Assembly (NCBI GenBank): GCA_964621755.1
Contig: CAZUPI010000043.1
Span: 1-21,292 of the forward strand
Reading direction: 5' to 3'
DNA from: UMGS1696 sp964621755
GTDB lineage: Bacteria > Bacillota > Clostridia > Oscillospirales > CAG-272
DNA length: 21,292 nucleotides
Each line of letters opens with the position of its first letter. Within the stretch, counting starts at the first letter, position 1. Shown piece after piece: positions 1-6,219 of this stretch. Position numbers and translations under genes: made by a program. The notes beneath the pieces are model-generated. The model saw only the letters and a list, made by a program, of their open reading frames with translations, was not told where the DNA came from and ran no database searches.

Positions 1-1
1 T

Positions 2-58
2 CAGCCGATTGACGGCGTTGTGGAAATGTGTGATTTAGAACAGTATAGCATTTGCCTA
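2..58 (+). pseudogene. Upstream reading frame of ABC exporter, broken by frameshift
   Basis: The frame starting at base 2 reads QPIDGVVEMCDLEQYSIC and then hits a stop (TAA at 59-61). It looks like the linker between the membrane domain and the nucleotide-binding domain of an exporter-type ABC protein. The continuation (FAYNCDETVLKNVSF) is found in another frame from about base 51. The frame shift lies at a TTTGC motif, so a small deletion or a sequencing error has separated the two parts. The rest of the gene is beyond the left edge of the window. Confidence 0.5.
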
Positions 59-77
59 TAACTGTGACGAAACTGTA

Positions 78-767
78 TTGAAAAATGTGTCCTTTACCGC
101 CAAGCAGGGAGAGGTGACGGCGCTTGTCGGTCCGTCCGGCGGCGGCAAATCCACAGCGGCGAAGCTGGCGGCAAGATTTTGGGATGTGGATAAAGGTTCA
201 ATCACAGTCGGCGGTGTGGATGTCAAATCAGTCGATCCTGAGCTGCTTCTGACAGCTTTCTCGATTGTTTTTCAGAATGTCACACTCTTTAACAATACCA
301 TTATGGAAAATATCCGCATCGGCAGAAAAGATGCCACCGACGAGGAAGTAATAAAGGCGGCAAGACTTGCAAACTGTGAAGAATTTGTGGAGAAGCTTCC
401 TGAGAAATGGAACAGTAATATCGGAGAAAACGGCAGCGCTCTTTCCGGAGGTGAGCGGCAGCGTATTTCCATTGCCCGTGCTTTTCTGAAAAATGCTCCA
501 ATTATTTTGCTGGATGAAGCAACCGCATCTCTCGATGCAGAGAACGAGACGGCGATTCAGTCAGCGCTCTCACGATTGATTAAGGATAAGACGGTTCTTC
601 TGATTGCACATAGAATGCGTACCGTTGCCGGCGTGGATAAGGTTGTTGTCCTTTCTGACGGTACGGTTGCAGAACAGGGGCAGCCGGATGAACTGTTTGA
701 ACAAAAAGGAATTTACGCCCATATGGTGAAGCTGCAAACAGCAAATCAGGATGGGTCGATTGAGTAA
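78..767 (+). CDS. Exporter-type ABC transporter, nucleotide-binding domain (3' part of a frameshifted gene)
   Basis: This is the ATP-hydrolysing domain of an ABCB-like transporter. Visible motifs are Walker A GPSGGGKS (residues 18-25), Q-loop FQN (65-67), signature LSGGE (122-126), Walker B IILLDEA (142-148) and switch His178 in IAHRM. The TTG at 78 is only a formal start, with no ribosome binding site before it. The same frame is open back to an in-frame TAG at 36-38 and reads FAYNCDETVLKNVSF, including the expected A-loop tyrosine region. The true protein should have an N-terminal membrane domain encoded to the left, so this copy is probably a broken gene unless the frameshift is a sequencing artefact. 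It lies upstream of an iron/haem-type import cluster. Some exporter-fold ABC proteins of the YbtPQ/IrtAB type import siderophores, so a link is possible but unproven. Confidence 0.85.
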   Translation: MKNVSFTAKQGEVTALVGPSGGGKSTAAKLAARFWDVDKGSITVGGVDVKSVDPELLLTAFSIVFQNVTLFNNTIMENIRIGRKDATDEEVIKAARLANCEEFVEKLPEKWNSNIGENGSALSGGERQRISIARAFLKNAPIILLDEATASLDAENETAIQSALSRLIKDKTVLLIAHRMRTVAGVDKVVVLSDGTVAEQGQPDELFEQKGIYAHMVKLQTANQDGSIE

Positions 768-857
768 GCTCAATACACAAGCAAAGTCGGATGGAGTATC
801 AAAAAAAGATGTGTCAGCCCTGCTTTGGCAATTACCGGGTAAATTTTAAAAAACATC

Positions 858-886
858 TTGACAAGTCTCCGATGTTGTGATATAAT
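858..886 (+). promoter_or_regulatory. Consensus sigma-A promoter of the chelatase operon
   Basis: A perfect -35 TTGACA (858-863) is separated by 17 bases from a perfect -10 TATAAT (881-886). The predicted start is near 893, immediately before the palindrome at 898-913. A promoter this strong with an operator-like palindrome at the start site suggests control by a repressor. The 297-base interval 768-1064 holds this promoter, the palindrome and a leader hairpin, and no convincing gene. Confidence 0.9.
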
Positions 887-897
887 GTTCGTGTTGG

Positions 898-913
898 GTT
901 AGCATATGCTAAT
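898..913 (+). promoter_or_regulatory. Palindromic operator candidate, copy 1
   Basis: GTTAGCATATGCTAAT has 14 central bases forming a perfect palindrome (TTAGCATATGCTAA). It lies 11 bases after the -10 box, where a bound protein would block transcription initiation. A near-identical site occurs at 1882-1897. The TTAG/CTAA half-sites recall sites of DtxR-family metal-dependent repressors, but the regulator itself is not in the window. Confidence 0.6.
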
Positions 914-970
914 CCAGACTGCCAAAAATACTGTCTCATGCTGCTTGCTGCGCAGATGAATCATGCAAAT

Positions 971-1001
971 AAAGTAAACAGCCTTTATGGCTGTTTACTT
1001 T
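971..1001 (+). promoter_or_regulatory. Perfect 13-bp hairpin in the leader of the chelatase operon
   Basis: AAAGTAAACAGCC (971-983) pairs perfectly with GGCTGTTTACTTT (989-1001) around the loop TTTAT. It lies about halfway between the promoter at 858-886 and the start codon at 1065. There is no T-tract after it, so it is not a standard terminator. It could stabilise the messenger RNA or be part of a regulatory leader. I do not recognise a known riboswitch class here. Confidence 0.55.
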
Positions 1002-1064
1002 GGAATAGCGGTTAGCACAAGTTAGTTCTGGAAATATATAACCGAACGAAAGGAGCATAACCAA

Positions 1065-1835
1065 ATGAAAAAAGCAATTCTTGCGGTGAGCTACGGTACA
1101 ACATACCCAGACGCACTGCGCGCTTCTATTGAAGCAGTGGAGAATGTATTTCGGGAAAACTTTCCTGATTATACAGTATGCCGCGCTTTCACCGGAAAGC
1201 GAACTTTAGAAATACTTGAAAAAAGACAGATACACGTTGATTCGGTTGAGCAGGCACTTGAAAAGCTTGCCGACGACGGGTATGGCGAGGTAATAATTCA
1301 GCCTACGCACATTATAGGCGGAAGCGAGTTTGAAGCTGTCTACAGTAAGGCCAAAGCATACGGAAACCGTTTTCTGACCGTCAGAATCGGTTCACCTCTT
1401 TTGCAGGATCCAGAGGATATCGAAACGCTGTGCCGCTTTTTTGCTGAGAAATATCTGAGCCTTGCAGATGCGGTTGTTCTTATGGGACATGGCTCAGACC
1501 ATCAGGCTAACAAGCTTTATACGGATTTCGGCGATACCTGCCGTCTGATGGGCTGTCGTAATCTCTATATCGCAACCCTTGAAGCCAGGCCGTCCATAGA
1601 CGATATTATTCCTCGACTGAAGGACGGCGGATATAAAAATATCATTATTACGCCTTTGCTTTTTACCGCAGGCGGGCACGCTTGCAGGGATATGGCGGGA
1701 GACATTGAGAACAGTTGGAAATCGCGTCTTGAAGCAGAAGGCTTTACAGTTAATCCCATTGTCAAGGGTCTGGGTGAATACAGCGAAGTTAGAGAGCTTT
1801 ACGTCAAACATCTATACAATGCAAAAATTTCCTGA
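1065..1835 (+). CDS. cbiK: CbiK-type sirohydrochlorin cobaltochelatase / metal-tetrapyrrole chelatase
   Basis: This 256-residue protein matches the two-domain class II chelatases (CbiK), which insert Co2+ into sirohydrochlorin in the anaerobic cobalamin pathway. The N-terminus ILAVSYGTTYPDA, the IIQPTHIIGGSEFE segment (acidic candidates Glu88/Glu90), His142 in LMGHGSDHQAN and His205 in TAGGHACRDMAGD correspond to the metal-binding and catalytic region known from Salmonella CbiK. There is no signal peptide, so it is cytoplasmic. The ATG follows AAAGGAG (1049-1055) at good spacing. No other cobalamin biosynthesis gene is nearby. Instead, a flavodoxin and a FecBCDE importer follow, so this member may handle metal in an imported tetrapyrrole such as haem rather than make cobalamin. 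Family membership is firm; the substrate is inference. Confidence 0.88.
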   Translation: MKKAILAVSYGTTYPDALRASIEAVENVFRENFPDYTVCRAFTGKRTLEILEKRQIHVDSVEQALEKLADDGYGEVIIQPTHIIGGSEFEAVYSKAKAYGNRFLTVRIGSPLLQDPEDIETLCRFFAEKYLSLADAVVLMGHGSDHQANKLYTDFGDTCRLMGCRNLYIATLEARPSIDDIIPRLKDGGYKNIIITPLLFTAGGHACRDMAGDIENSWKSRLEAEGFTVNPIVKGLGEYSEVRELYVKHLYNAKIS

Positions 1836-1881
1836 AAACCGAAAGATATCAACGTGTGCTGACAAAATATTTTACGCTTGA

Positions 1882-1897
1882 GTTAGCAAATGCTAAC
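1882..1897 (+). promoter_or_regulatory. Palindromic operator candidate, copy 2
   Basis: GTTAGCAAATGCTAAC has arms GTTAGCA and TGCTAAC around AA. It has the same arms and spacing as the site at 898-913. It lies 34 bases before the flavodoxin start, between the chelatase and the rest of the cluster. No convincing -35/-10 pair could be picked beside it (CTGACA at 1859-1864 is the best -35-like element). An internal, co-regulated promoter is likely but not proven. Confidence 0.55.
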
Positions 1898-1930
1898 CAT
1901 TTTTAGAAAGGTTGGTAAACTGAAATAAAC

Positions 1931-2425
1931 ATGATACCCATTATTTTTTCCACCATTACCGGCAATGCTTTCAAGCTTGCGGAAGCTGTTGCCGAGGTGG
2001 TTCCAGAACACTGCGGACCGTACAACATTCGTTATATAAACGATGAGGTTATTGAAAAATTTGACACCTTTATTCTCTCATATTGGTGCGATAAAGGCTC
2101 GTGCGACGCCGACACGATTGCCCTTATAGAAAAGCTTCACGATAAAAAGCTGATTGTTATCGGAACATTAGGCGTTGCGCGTGACTCAAAGCACGCGCAG
2201 GATGTATGCGCGCGTGTTACGGTGCTTGCGTCAAAGGACAATATTCTCCTCGGACATTTTCTTTGTCAGGGCAGTATTGATCTCAATCGCACCGGACGCA
2301 AGCTGCGCGAAGGCAAGCTTTCCCCAGAGCGTTTTGAAAAGCAAAAGCAGTCACTCGGTCATCCTGACGAGAAGGATTTCTCTGATGCAAGAATCGCTGT
2401 AAAGGGTTTTCTGAATAAGATATGA
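1931..2425 (+). CDS. Small flavodoxin-family protein in haem/iron uptake cluster
   Basis: This 164-residue protein begins with a beta strand and the FMN-phosphate loop STITGNAFK (residues 7-15), the classic (S/T)xTGN motif of flavodoxins. A second conserved stretch, FILSYWCDKGSCDADT, is where the FMN ring would bind. It should be a cytoplasmic one-electron carrier or reductase partner. Similar small flavodoxins accompany anaerobic haem- or bile-pigment-processing enzymes (for example HmuF beside the Fusobacterium haem-degrading enzyme HmuW, and BilS with bilirubin reductase). That comparison rests on family knowledge, not on an alignment. The start is uncertain: the purine-rich AGAAAGG lies about 20 bases upstream and an in-frame stop (TAA, 1916-1918) rules out a much longer protein. 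The gene overlaps the next by ATGA. Confidence 0.82.
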   Translation: MIPIIFSTITGNAFKLAEAVAEVVPEHCGPYNIRYINDEVIEKFDTFILSYWCDKGSCDADTIALIEKLHDKKLIVIGTLGVARDSKHAQDVCARVTVLASKDNILLGHFLCQGSIDLNRTGRKLREGKLSPERFEKQKQSLGHPDEKDFSDARIAVKGFLNKI

Positions 2426-3441
2426 GTAAGACGAAGCTTCCTTCAACAAAAAAAAGAAGGTCAGCAAAAATCACAGTCATTATTCTATTTGCTGTTATAT
2501 CACTGCTTTCGGTTTTGATATGTACGGGAATCGGAAGCGTCAGGTTTTCGGTTATCGAGGTTGCAAAAGCCTTGTTTGTATCGGATGACAGTACAGCCAG
2601 ACTGCTTATATGGAATTTACGCTTTCCCCGCGTGCTGGACGGCGGACTTGTCGGTGTTTGTCTTTCCCTTTCCGGGTGCATTTTGCAGGGCGTTATGCGC
2701 AATACCATGGCGTCCCCTTCAACCATCGGCGTTACGGGCGGTGCAAGTTTTGTCGGATACATCACGCTTGTGGCTTTTCCGGCATACGCTTACCTGCTGC
2801 CTGTCGGTTCAATCATCGGTGCTTTTGTTACAACAATGCTGATTTATGCACTTGCTTATCAAAAAGGCGTTTCTCCTGTAAAAATGATCCTCTCCGGCAT
2901 GGCTGTGTCGGCATTATTCGGTGCCTTCAATGATATGATTAAAACCTTTTTTGCCGATTCTATCGGCAATGCTTCGGGATTTCTTGTGGGCGGATTGAAT
3001 GGATGCGGTTGGGAAAGCTTTCGTATGATTCTGCCGTACTCACTTGTCGGTATTTTCATCTGTGCGTTTCTTCCGTCCAAAATGAACATTTTGATGCTCG
3101 GAGACGAAACTGCAAACGCATTGGGACTGCGTACTGAGATTTTTCGCTTCTTTCTTATTGCGGTATCCTCACTTCTTTCCGGTGCGGCAATTTCGGTAGC
3201 GGGACTTATCAGCTTTGTCGGACTTATAGTACCGCATATTGCAAGACTGCTTGTCGGATCGGATTACAAATATCTGTTTCCTGCGTCGGCTTTATTGGGA
3301 TTTTCGCTTGTGATAATATGCGACACCATCGGGCGTGTGATTCTGCCGCCCGGAGAAGTGCCGGTAAGCATTATACTTTCGTTCATCGGCGCGCCGTTCT
3401 TTCTGTATCTTCTCAGAATACGCGAAGGAAAACGGGGGTGA
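2422..3441 (+). CDS. FecCD-family ABC transporter permease (iron/haem/cobalamin type)
   Basis: This is a 339-residue polytopic membrane protein with a Lys-rich cytoplasmic N-terminus followed by many hydrophobic helices, the usual size for BtuC/FhuB/HmuU permeases. Conserved segments are the SLSGCILQGVMRNTMASPST region (about 90-110), corresponding to the family's G-x-x-x-Q-x-x-x-x-N-P-L-A signature (here RNTMASPS, a variant), and GLISFVGLIVPHIARLL near residue 270, which contacts the ATPase. It would form the membrane channel of the importer with the ATPase at 3446 and the lipoprotein at 4265. The start ATG overlaps the flavodoxin stop codon (ATGA), so the two are translationally coupled. 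Confidence 0.93.
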   Translation: MSKTKLPSTKKRRSAKITVIILFAVISLLSVLICTGIGSVRFSVIEVAKALFVSDDSTARLLIWNLRFPRVLDGGLVGVCLSLSGCILQGVMRNTMASPSTIGVTGGASFVGYITLVAFPAYAYLLPVGSIIGAFVTTMLIYALAYQKGVSPVKMILSGMAVSALFGAFNDMIKTFFADSIGNASGFLVGGLNGCGWESFRMILPYSLVGIFICAFLPSKMNILMLGDETANALGLRTEIFRFFLIAVSSLLSGAAISVAGLISFVGLIVPHIARLLVGSDYKYLFPASALLGFSLVIICDTIGRVILPPGEVPVSIILSFIGAPFFLYLLRIREGKRG

Positions 3442-3445
3442 GAAG

Positions 3446-4237
3446 ATGTATTTCGGATTTCAAAACATATCGGTTAGTTACGGGAAGAAAAAAGTTCTGT
3501 CCGGATTTTGTGCGGATATCCCGAAAGGAAAAATTATCACAATAATAGGTCAGAACGGATGCGGAAAGTCCACGCTTCTGAAAACAGTTTCAAAAGCGGT
3601 TTCTCCCAAGGAAGGTTCTGTCATTTTCTGCGACAGAAAGCTCGGCGAATATGCGCCGAAAAAGCTTGCACAGAAAATCGCTTATCTTTCACAGGTACAT
3701 GAATCCCCTCCGGATATTGATGTGCGCACATTGGTTTCTTACGGAAGATATCCGTATTCACAGTTTGGCAGAGGAATGACTGCTGCCGATGCCCAGGTAA
3801 TTGACCATGCGCTGTCCCTGACAGGACTTACCGAGCTGCAAGGGCGTATTCTCTCTACGCTTTCCGGAGGTGAACGACAAAGAGCATGGATTGCCATGAC
3901 GATTGCACAGGAACCGGAAATTCTGATTCTTGATGAGCCGACAACCTATCTCGATGTCAGCTATCAGGTGGAAGTACTCGAACTTGTAAAAAAGCTGAAT
4001 GAGAAACTTGGAATTACCATTATCATGGTACTGCATGACCTTAATCTGGCAGCACGGTATTCCGATTTATTGATTGCCATCAAAAAAGGAGAACTTTATG
4101 CTTGCGGAAACCCGTCTGAAATTATAAATGAAAAATATTTGAAGGAAATATTTGAGATAGAGGCATCGGTTTATACGGATTCAATTCACAACTGCCCGTA
4201 TTTTATCCCGCTTCGAACCACAATTCATGGAAAATAA
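3446..4237 (+). CDS. FecE-type ABC transporter ATP-binding protein
   Basis: A 263-residue ATPase energises the FecCD permease. Motifs are Walker A GQNGCGKST (35-43), Q-loop LSQ (81-83), signature LSGGERQ (139-145), Walker B ILILDEP (159-165) and switch His197 in VLHDLN. The C-terminal tail (EIFEIEASVYTDSIHNCPYFIP) is typical of FecE/FhuC/HmuV proteins. It starts 4 bases after the permease stop with GGGGGTGAG as ribosome binding site, so it is in the same operon. The substrate cannot be read from the ATPase alone. Confidence 0.93.
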   Translation: MYFGFQNISVSYGKKKVLSGFCADIPKGKIITIIGQNGCGKSTLLKTVSKAVSPKEGSVIFCDRKLGEYAPKKLAQKIAYLSQVHESPPDIDVRTLVSYGRYPYSQFGRGMTAADAQVIDHALSLTGLTELQGRILSTLSGGERQRAWIAMTIAQEPEILILDEPTTYLDVSYQVEVLELVKKLNEKLGITIIMVLHDLNLAARYSDLLIAIKKGELYACGNPSEIINEKYLKEIFEIEASVYTDSIHNCPYFIPLRTTIHGK

Positions 4238-4264
4238 TATTTGGAGGAAAATAAGAAAATAAAT

Positions 4265-5398
4265 ATGAAAAAAATTTTACCACTTATGCTGTGCTTGTCC
4301 ATGCTGTTCTGCATTTTTGCGTTTGCATCCTGCGGCAAAACAGAAAGCCCATCCGATTCTGAAGATACTGCAAGCCAGACAGAATCCGAAGCTCCGGCTG
4401 ATGACGAAGAAGCCCGCAAAGAACAGCTGAAAGTCGATTTGAAAAATGAATTTTTGAGTAAAGCAAACGAGGTTGTCGTAACAGAAGACTCAGTTATCTT
4501 CAAGGATGCAACGTCCAATGAAATGACAGTCTCCAAAAAGCCTGCAAAAACAGTGAATCTTTACGCAAGCTTCACCACACTTTGGTATGAAGCCGGCGGT
4601 TCTGTTTCAGGCTGTATCGGGGGAAGCTCTTCGCAGGAGCTTTACGAGGAATATATCGGTAGAGATATTACTGCTGACGATGGTATGACAGTAGTGGCAA
4701 CATCTTCTTCGGGAAAGAAATGGGACACAGAAAAAATCATTGCTCTGAACCCCGATTTAATTATATGCTCAACTGCAATGAGCGGTTATTCGACGATTCA
4801 GGCTCCTGCTGAGGCGGCTGATGTTCCTGTCATCGCAGTAAACTATGACGATTTTTCCGACTATCTGAAATGGTTTAAGGTGTTCTGCAATCTCACGGGT
4901 CATGCCGAACTCTGGGACAGCGTGGCAATGAAGGCACTTGACGAGGTGGTGGAGGTTTTGTCGGAAATTCCGGCTGAAAAGGGCCCGTCGGTATTCAGCA
5001 TGTTTTCCGGTTCTGACAGTCTGCAAGCCAACACATCTGCTACGGTCGTCGGCGGTATGATAAATGCAATGAACGCAGTCAATATCGTTGATGAATGGAA
5101 AGACAGCACCGGAGCAGAGCGCCTTGACATCAATCTTGAAACCGTTTATTCGGTTAATCCTGACATTATCATCGTTCAGTGCCATGCTGGGGCAGAGGCC
5201 GCAAAGGAACAGGTGGAGAATACATATGGCACAAATCCCGTATGGCAGTCTTTACAAGCTGTACGCGACGGAAAGGTTTTCTATTTGGAAAAGTCACTTT
5301 TCCATAACAAGCCTAACAGCCGTTTTGCAGAGGCTTATCAGAAGCTCGCCGAAATCCTTTATCCCGATGTGAATTTCTCATTCAAAACGGTGAAGTGA
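4265..5398 (+). CDS. FecB/BtuF-like substrate-binding lipoprotein
   Basis: This is the extracytoplasmic binding protein of the importer. The signal peptide is KK plus a hydrophobic core ending in the lipobox FASC, with lipidated Cys23 counted from the ATG at 4265. A Ser/Glu/Asp-rich linker follows, then a periplasmic-binding (PF01497-like) body with the hallmark segments EKIIALNPDLIIC and NPDIIIVQCHAG of class III binding proteins that carry siderophores, haem or cobalamin. The frame is open to a TTG at 4241, but that TTG sits inside the GGAGGAAA ribosome binding site, so ATG 4265 is chosen. It closes the five-gene cluster and is followed by a strong terminator. The ligand is not deducible; haem or another metal complex is favoured by the chelatase and flavodoxin upstream. 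Confidence 0.9.
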   Translation: MKKILPLMLCLSMLFCIFAFASCGKTESPSDSEDTASQTESEAPADDEEARKEQLKVDLKNEFLSKANEVVVTEDSVIFKDATSNEMTVSKKPAKTVNLYASFTTLWYEAGGSVSGCIGGSSSQELYEEYIGRDITADDGMTVVATSSSGKKWDTEKIIALNPDLIICSTAMSGYSTIQAPAEAADVPVIAVNYDDFSDYLKWFKVFCNLTGHAELWDSVAMKALDEVVEVLSEIPAEKGPSVFSMFSGSDSLQANTSATVVGGMINAMNAVNIVDEWKDSTGAERLDINLETVYSVNPDIIIVQCHAGAEAAKEQVENTYGTNPVWQSLQAVRDGKVFYLEKSLFHNKPNSRFAEAYQKLAEILYPDVNFSFKTVK

Positions 5399-5452
5399 TT
5401 GTATACCGAAAAATATAAAAGGCATTACGAAACGTCAGGCAATCTGAAAGAC

Positions 5453-5498
5453 AGTTTTTCCTCCGGAGTAAATCCGGAGGAAAAACTCTCACTTTTTT
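5453..5498 (+). terminator. Strong rho-independent terminator after the importer cluster
   Basis: A perfect 15-bp stem (5453-5467 with 5473-5487, core TTCCTCCGGA/TCCGGAGGAA) with loop GTAAA is followed by CTCACTTTTTT. It ends the importer transcript. It also lies only about 20 bases before the start of the next ABC gene, leaving no room for a promoter between them. Confidence 0.92.
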
Positions 5499-5517
5499 AG
5501 AAAAGGATGACAGTAAA

Positions 5518-6219
5518 ATGGCTATTGTGGAATTTAAAAATGTAACACGTATATATAAAAGCGGCAATCATGAACAGCGGGCGCTTGACGGTGTGAATCT
5601 GTCGTTGGATGATGGAAAGTTCATTGTCATTCTCGGTCCCAGCGGCGCAGGAAAAAGCACCTTGCTCAATATGCTGGGCGGGCTTGACAGTCCTACAAGC
5701 GGAACGATAATTGTAAACGGCACAGATATTTCTACTTTGACAAATAATGAGCTTGCTGATTATCGTGCTTCTACTGTTGGCTTCGTCTTTCAGTTTTACA
5801 ATCTGATTCCGACGCTGACTGTGCAGGAAAATGTAGAACTCGTGAAGGATATCGCACCGGATGCGCTGGACGCAAAGCAGATACTTTCCGAGGTGGGACT
5901 TTCCGACCATGCCCAAAACTTCCCCGCAGAGCTTTCCGGCGGCGAACAGCAGCGAGTCTCTATCGCCCGCGCCCTCGCTAAGAATCCGAAGATACTTCTC
6001 TGCGACGAGCCGACCGGCGCGCTTGACTCTGAAACCGGTGTGATGGTACTGAAGCTTTTACTATCTATGGCAAGAAATTACGGAAAGACTATTGTCATTG
6101 TTACACATAATCAGAACATCGCGAAAATGGCGGATGTGGTAATCCGTGTGAAAAACGGAAAAATCAAATCCTGTGAGGAACAGCCGAATCCGATGCGTGC
6201 CGATGAGGTGGAATGGTAA
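5518..6219 (+). CDS. MacB/LolD-type ABC transporter ATP-binding protein
   Basis: This 233-residue ATPase belongs to the family that partners FtsX-like permeases (MacB, LolD, BceA type). Motifs are Walker A GPSGAGKST (40-48), Q-loop FQFYNLIP (91-98), signature LSGGEQQ (139-145), Walker B ILLCDEPTGALD (159-170) and switch His197 in VTHNQN. ATG 5518 is preceded by AAAAGGATG. It overlaps the next gene, so the two form one transporter. Such pairs act in mechanotransmission: lipoprotein extraction, peptide or antibiotic resistance, or efflux of toxic compounds. No sensor kinase is adjacent, so a Bce-type two-component link is not seen here. Confidence 0.92.
   Translation: MAIVEFKNVTRIYKSGNHEQRALDGVNLSLDDGKFIVILGPSGAGKSTLLNMLGGLDSPTSGTIIVNGTDISTLTNNELADYRASTVGFVFQFYNLIPTLTVQENVELVKDIAPDALDAKQILSEVGLSDHAQNFPAELSGGEQQRVSIARALAKNPKILLCDEPTGALDSETGVMVLKLLLSMARNYGKTIVIVTHNQNIAKMADVVIRVKNGKIKSCEEQPNPMRADEVEW

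Noticed and set aside
791..880. 29-codon frame with a CxxC-like motif (MEYQKKMCQPCFGNYRVN...)
   Set aside because: It overlaps the consensus promoter, lacks a ribosome binding site, and looks incidental.
893..1064. Cobalamin riboswitch before cbiK
   Set aside because: The leader is too short and lacks the conserved GCCACTG-type B12 box; only a simple hairpin is visible.
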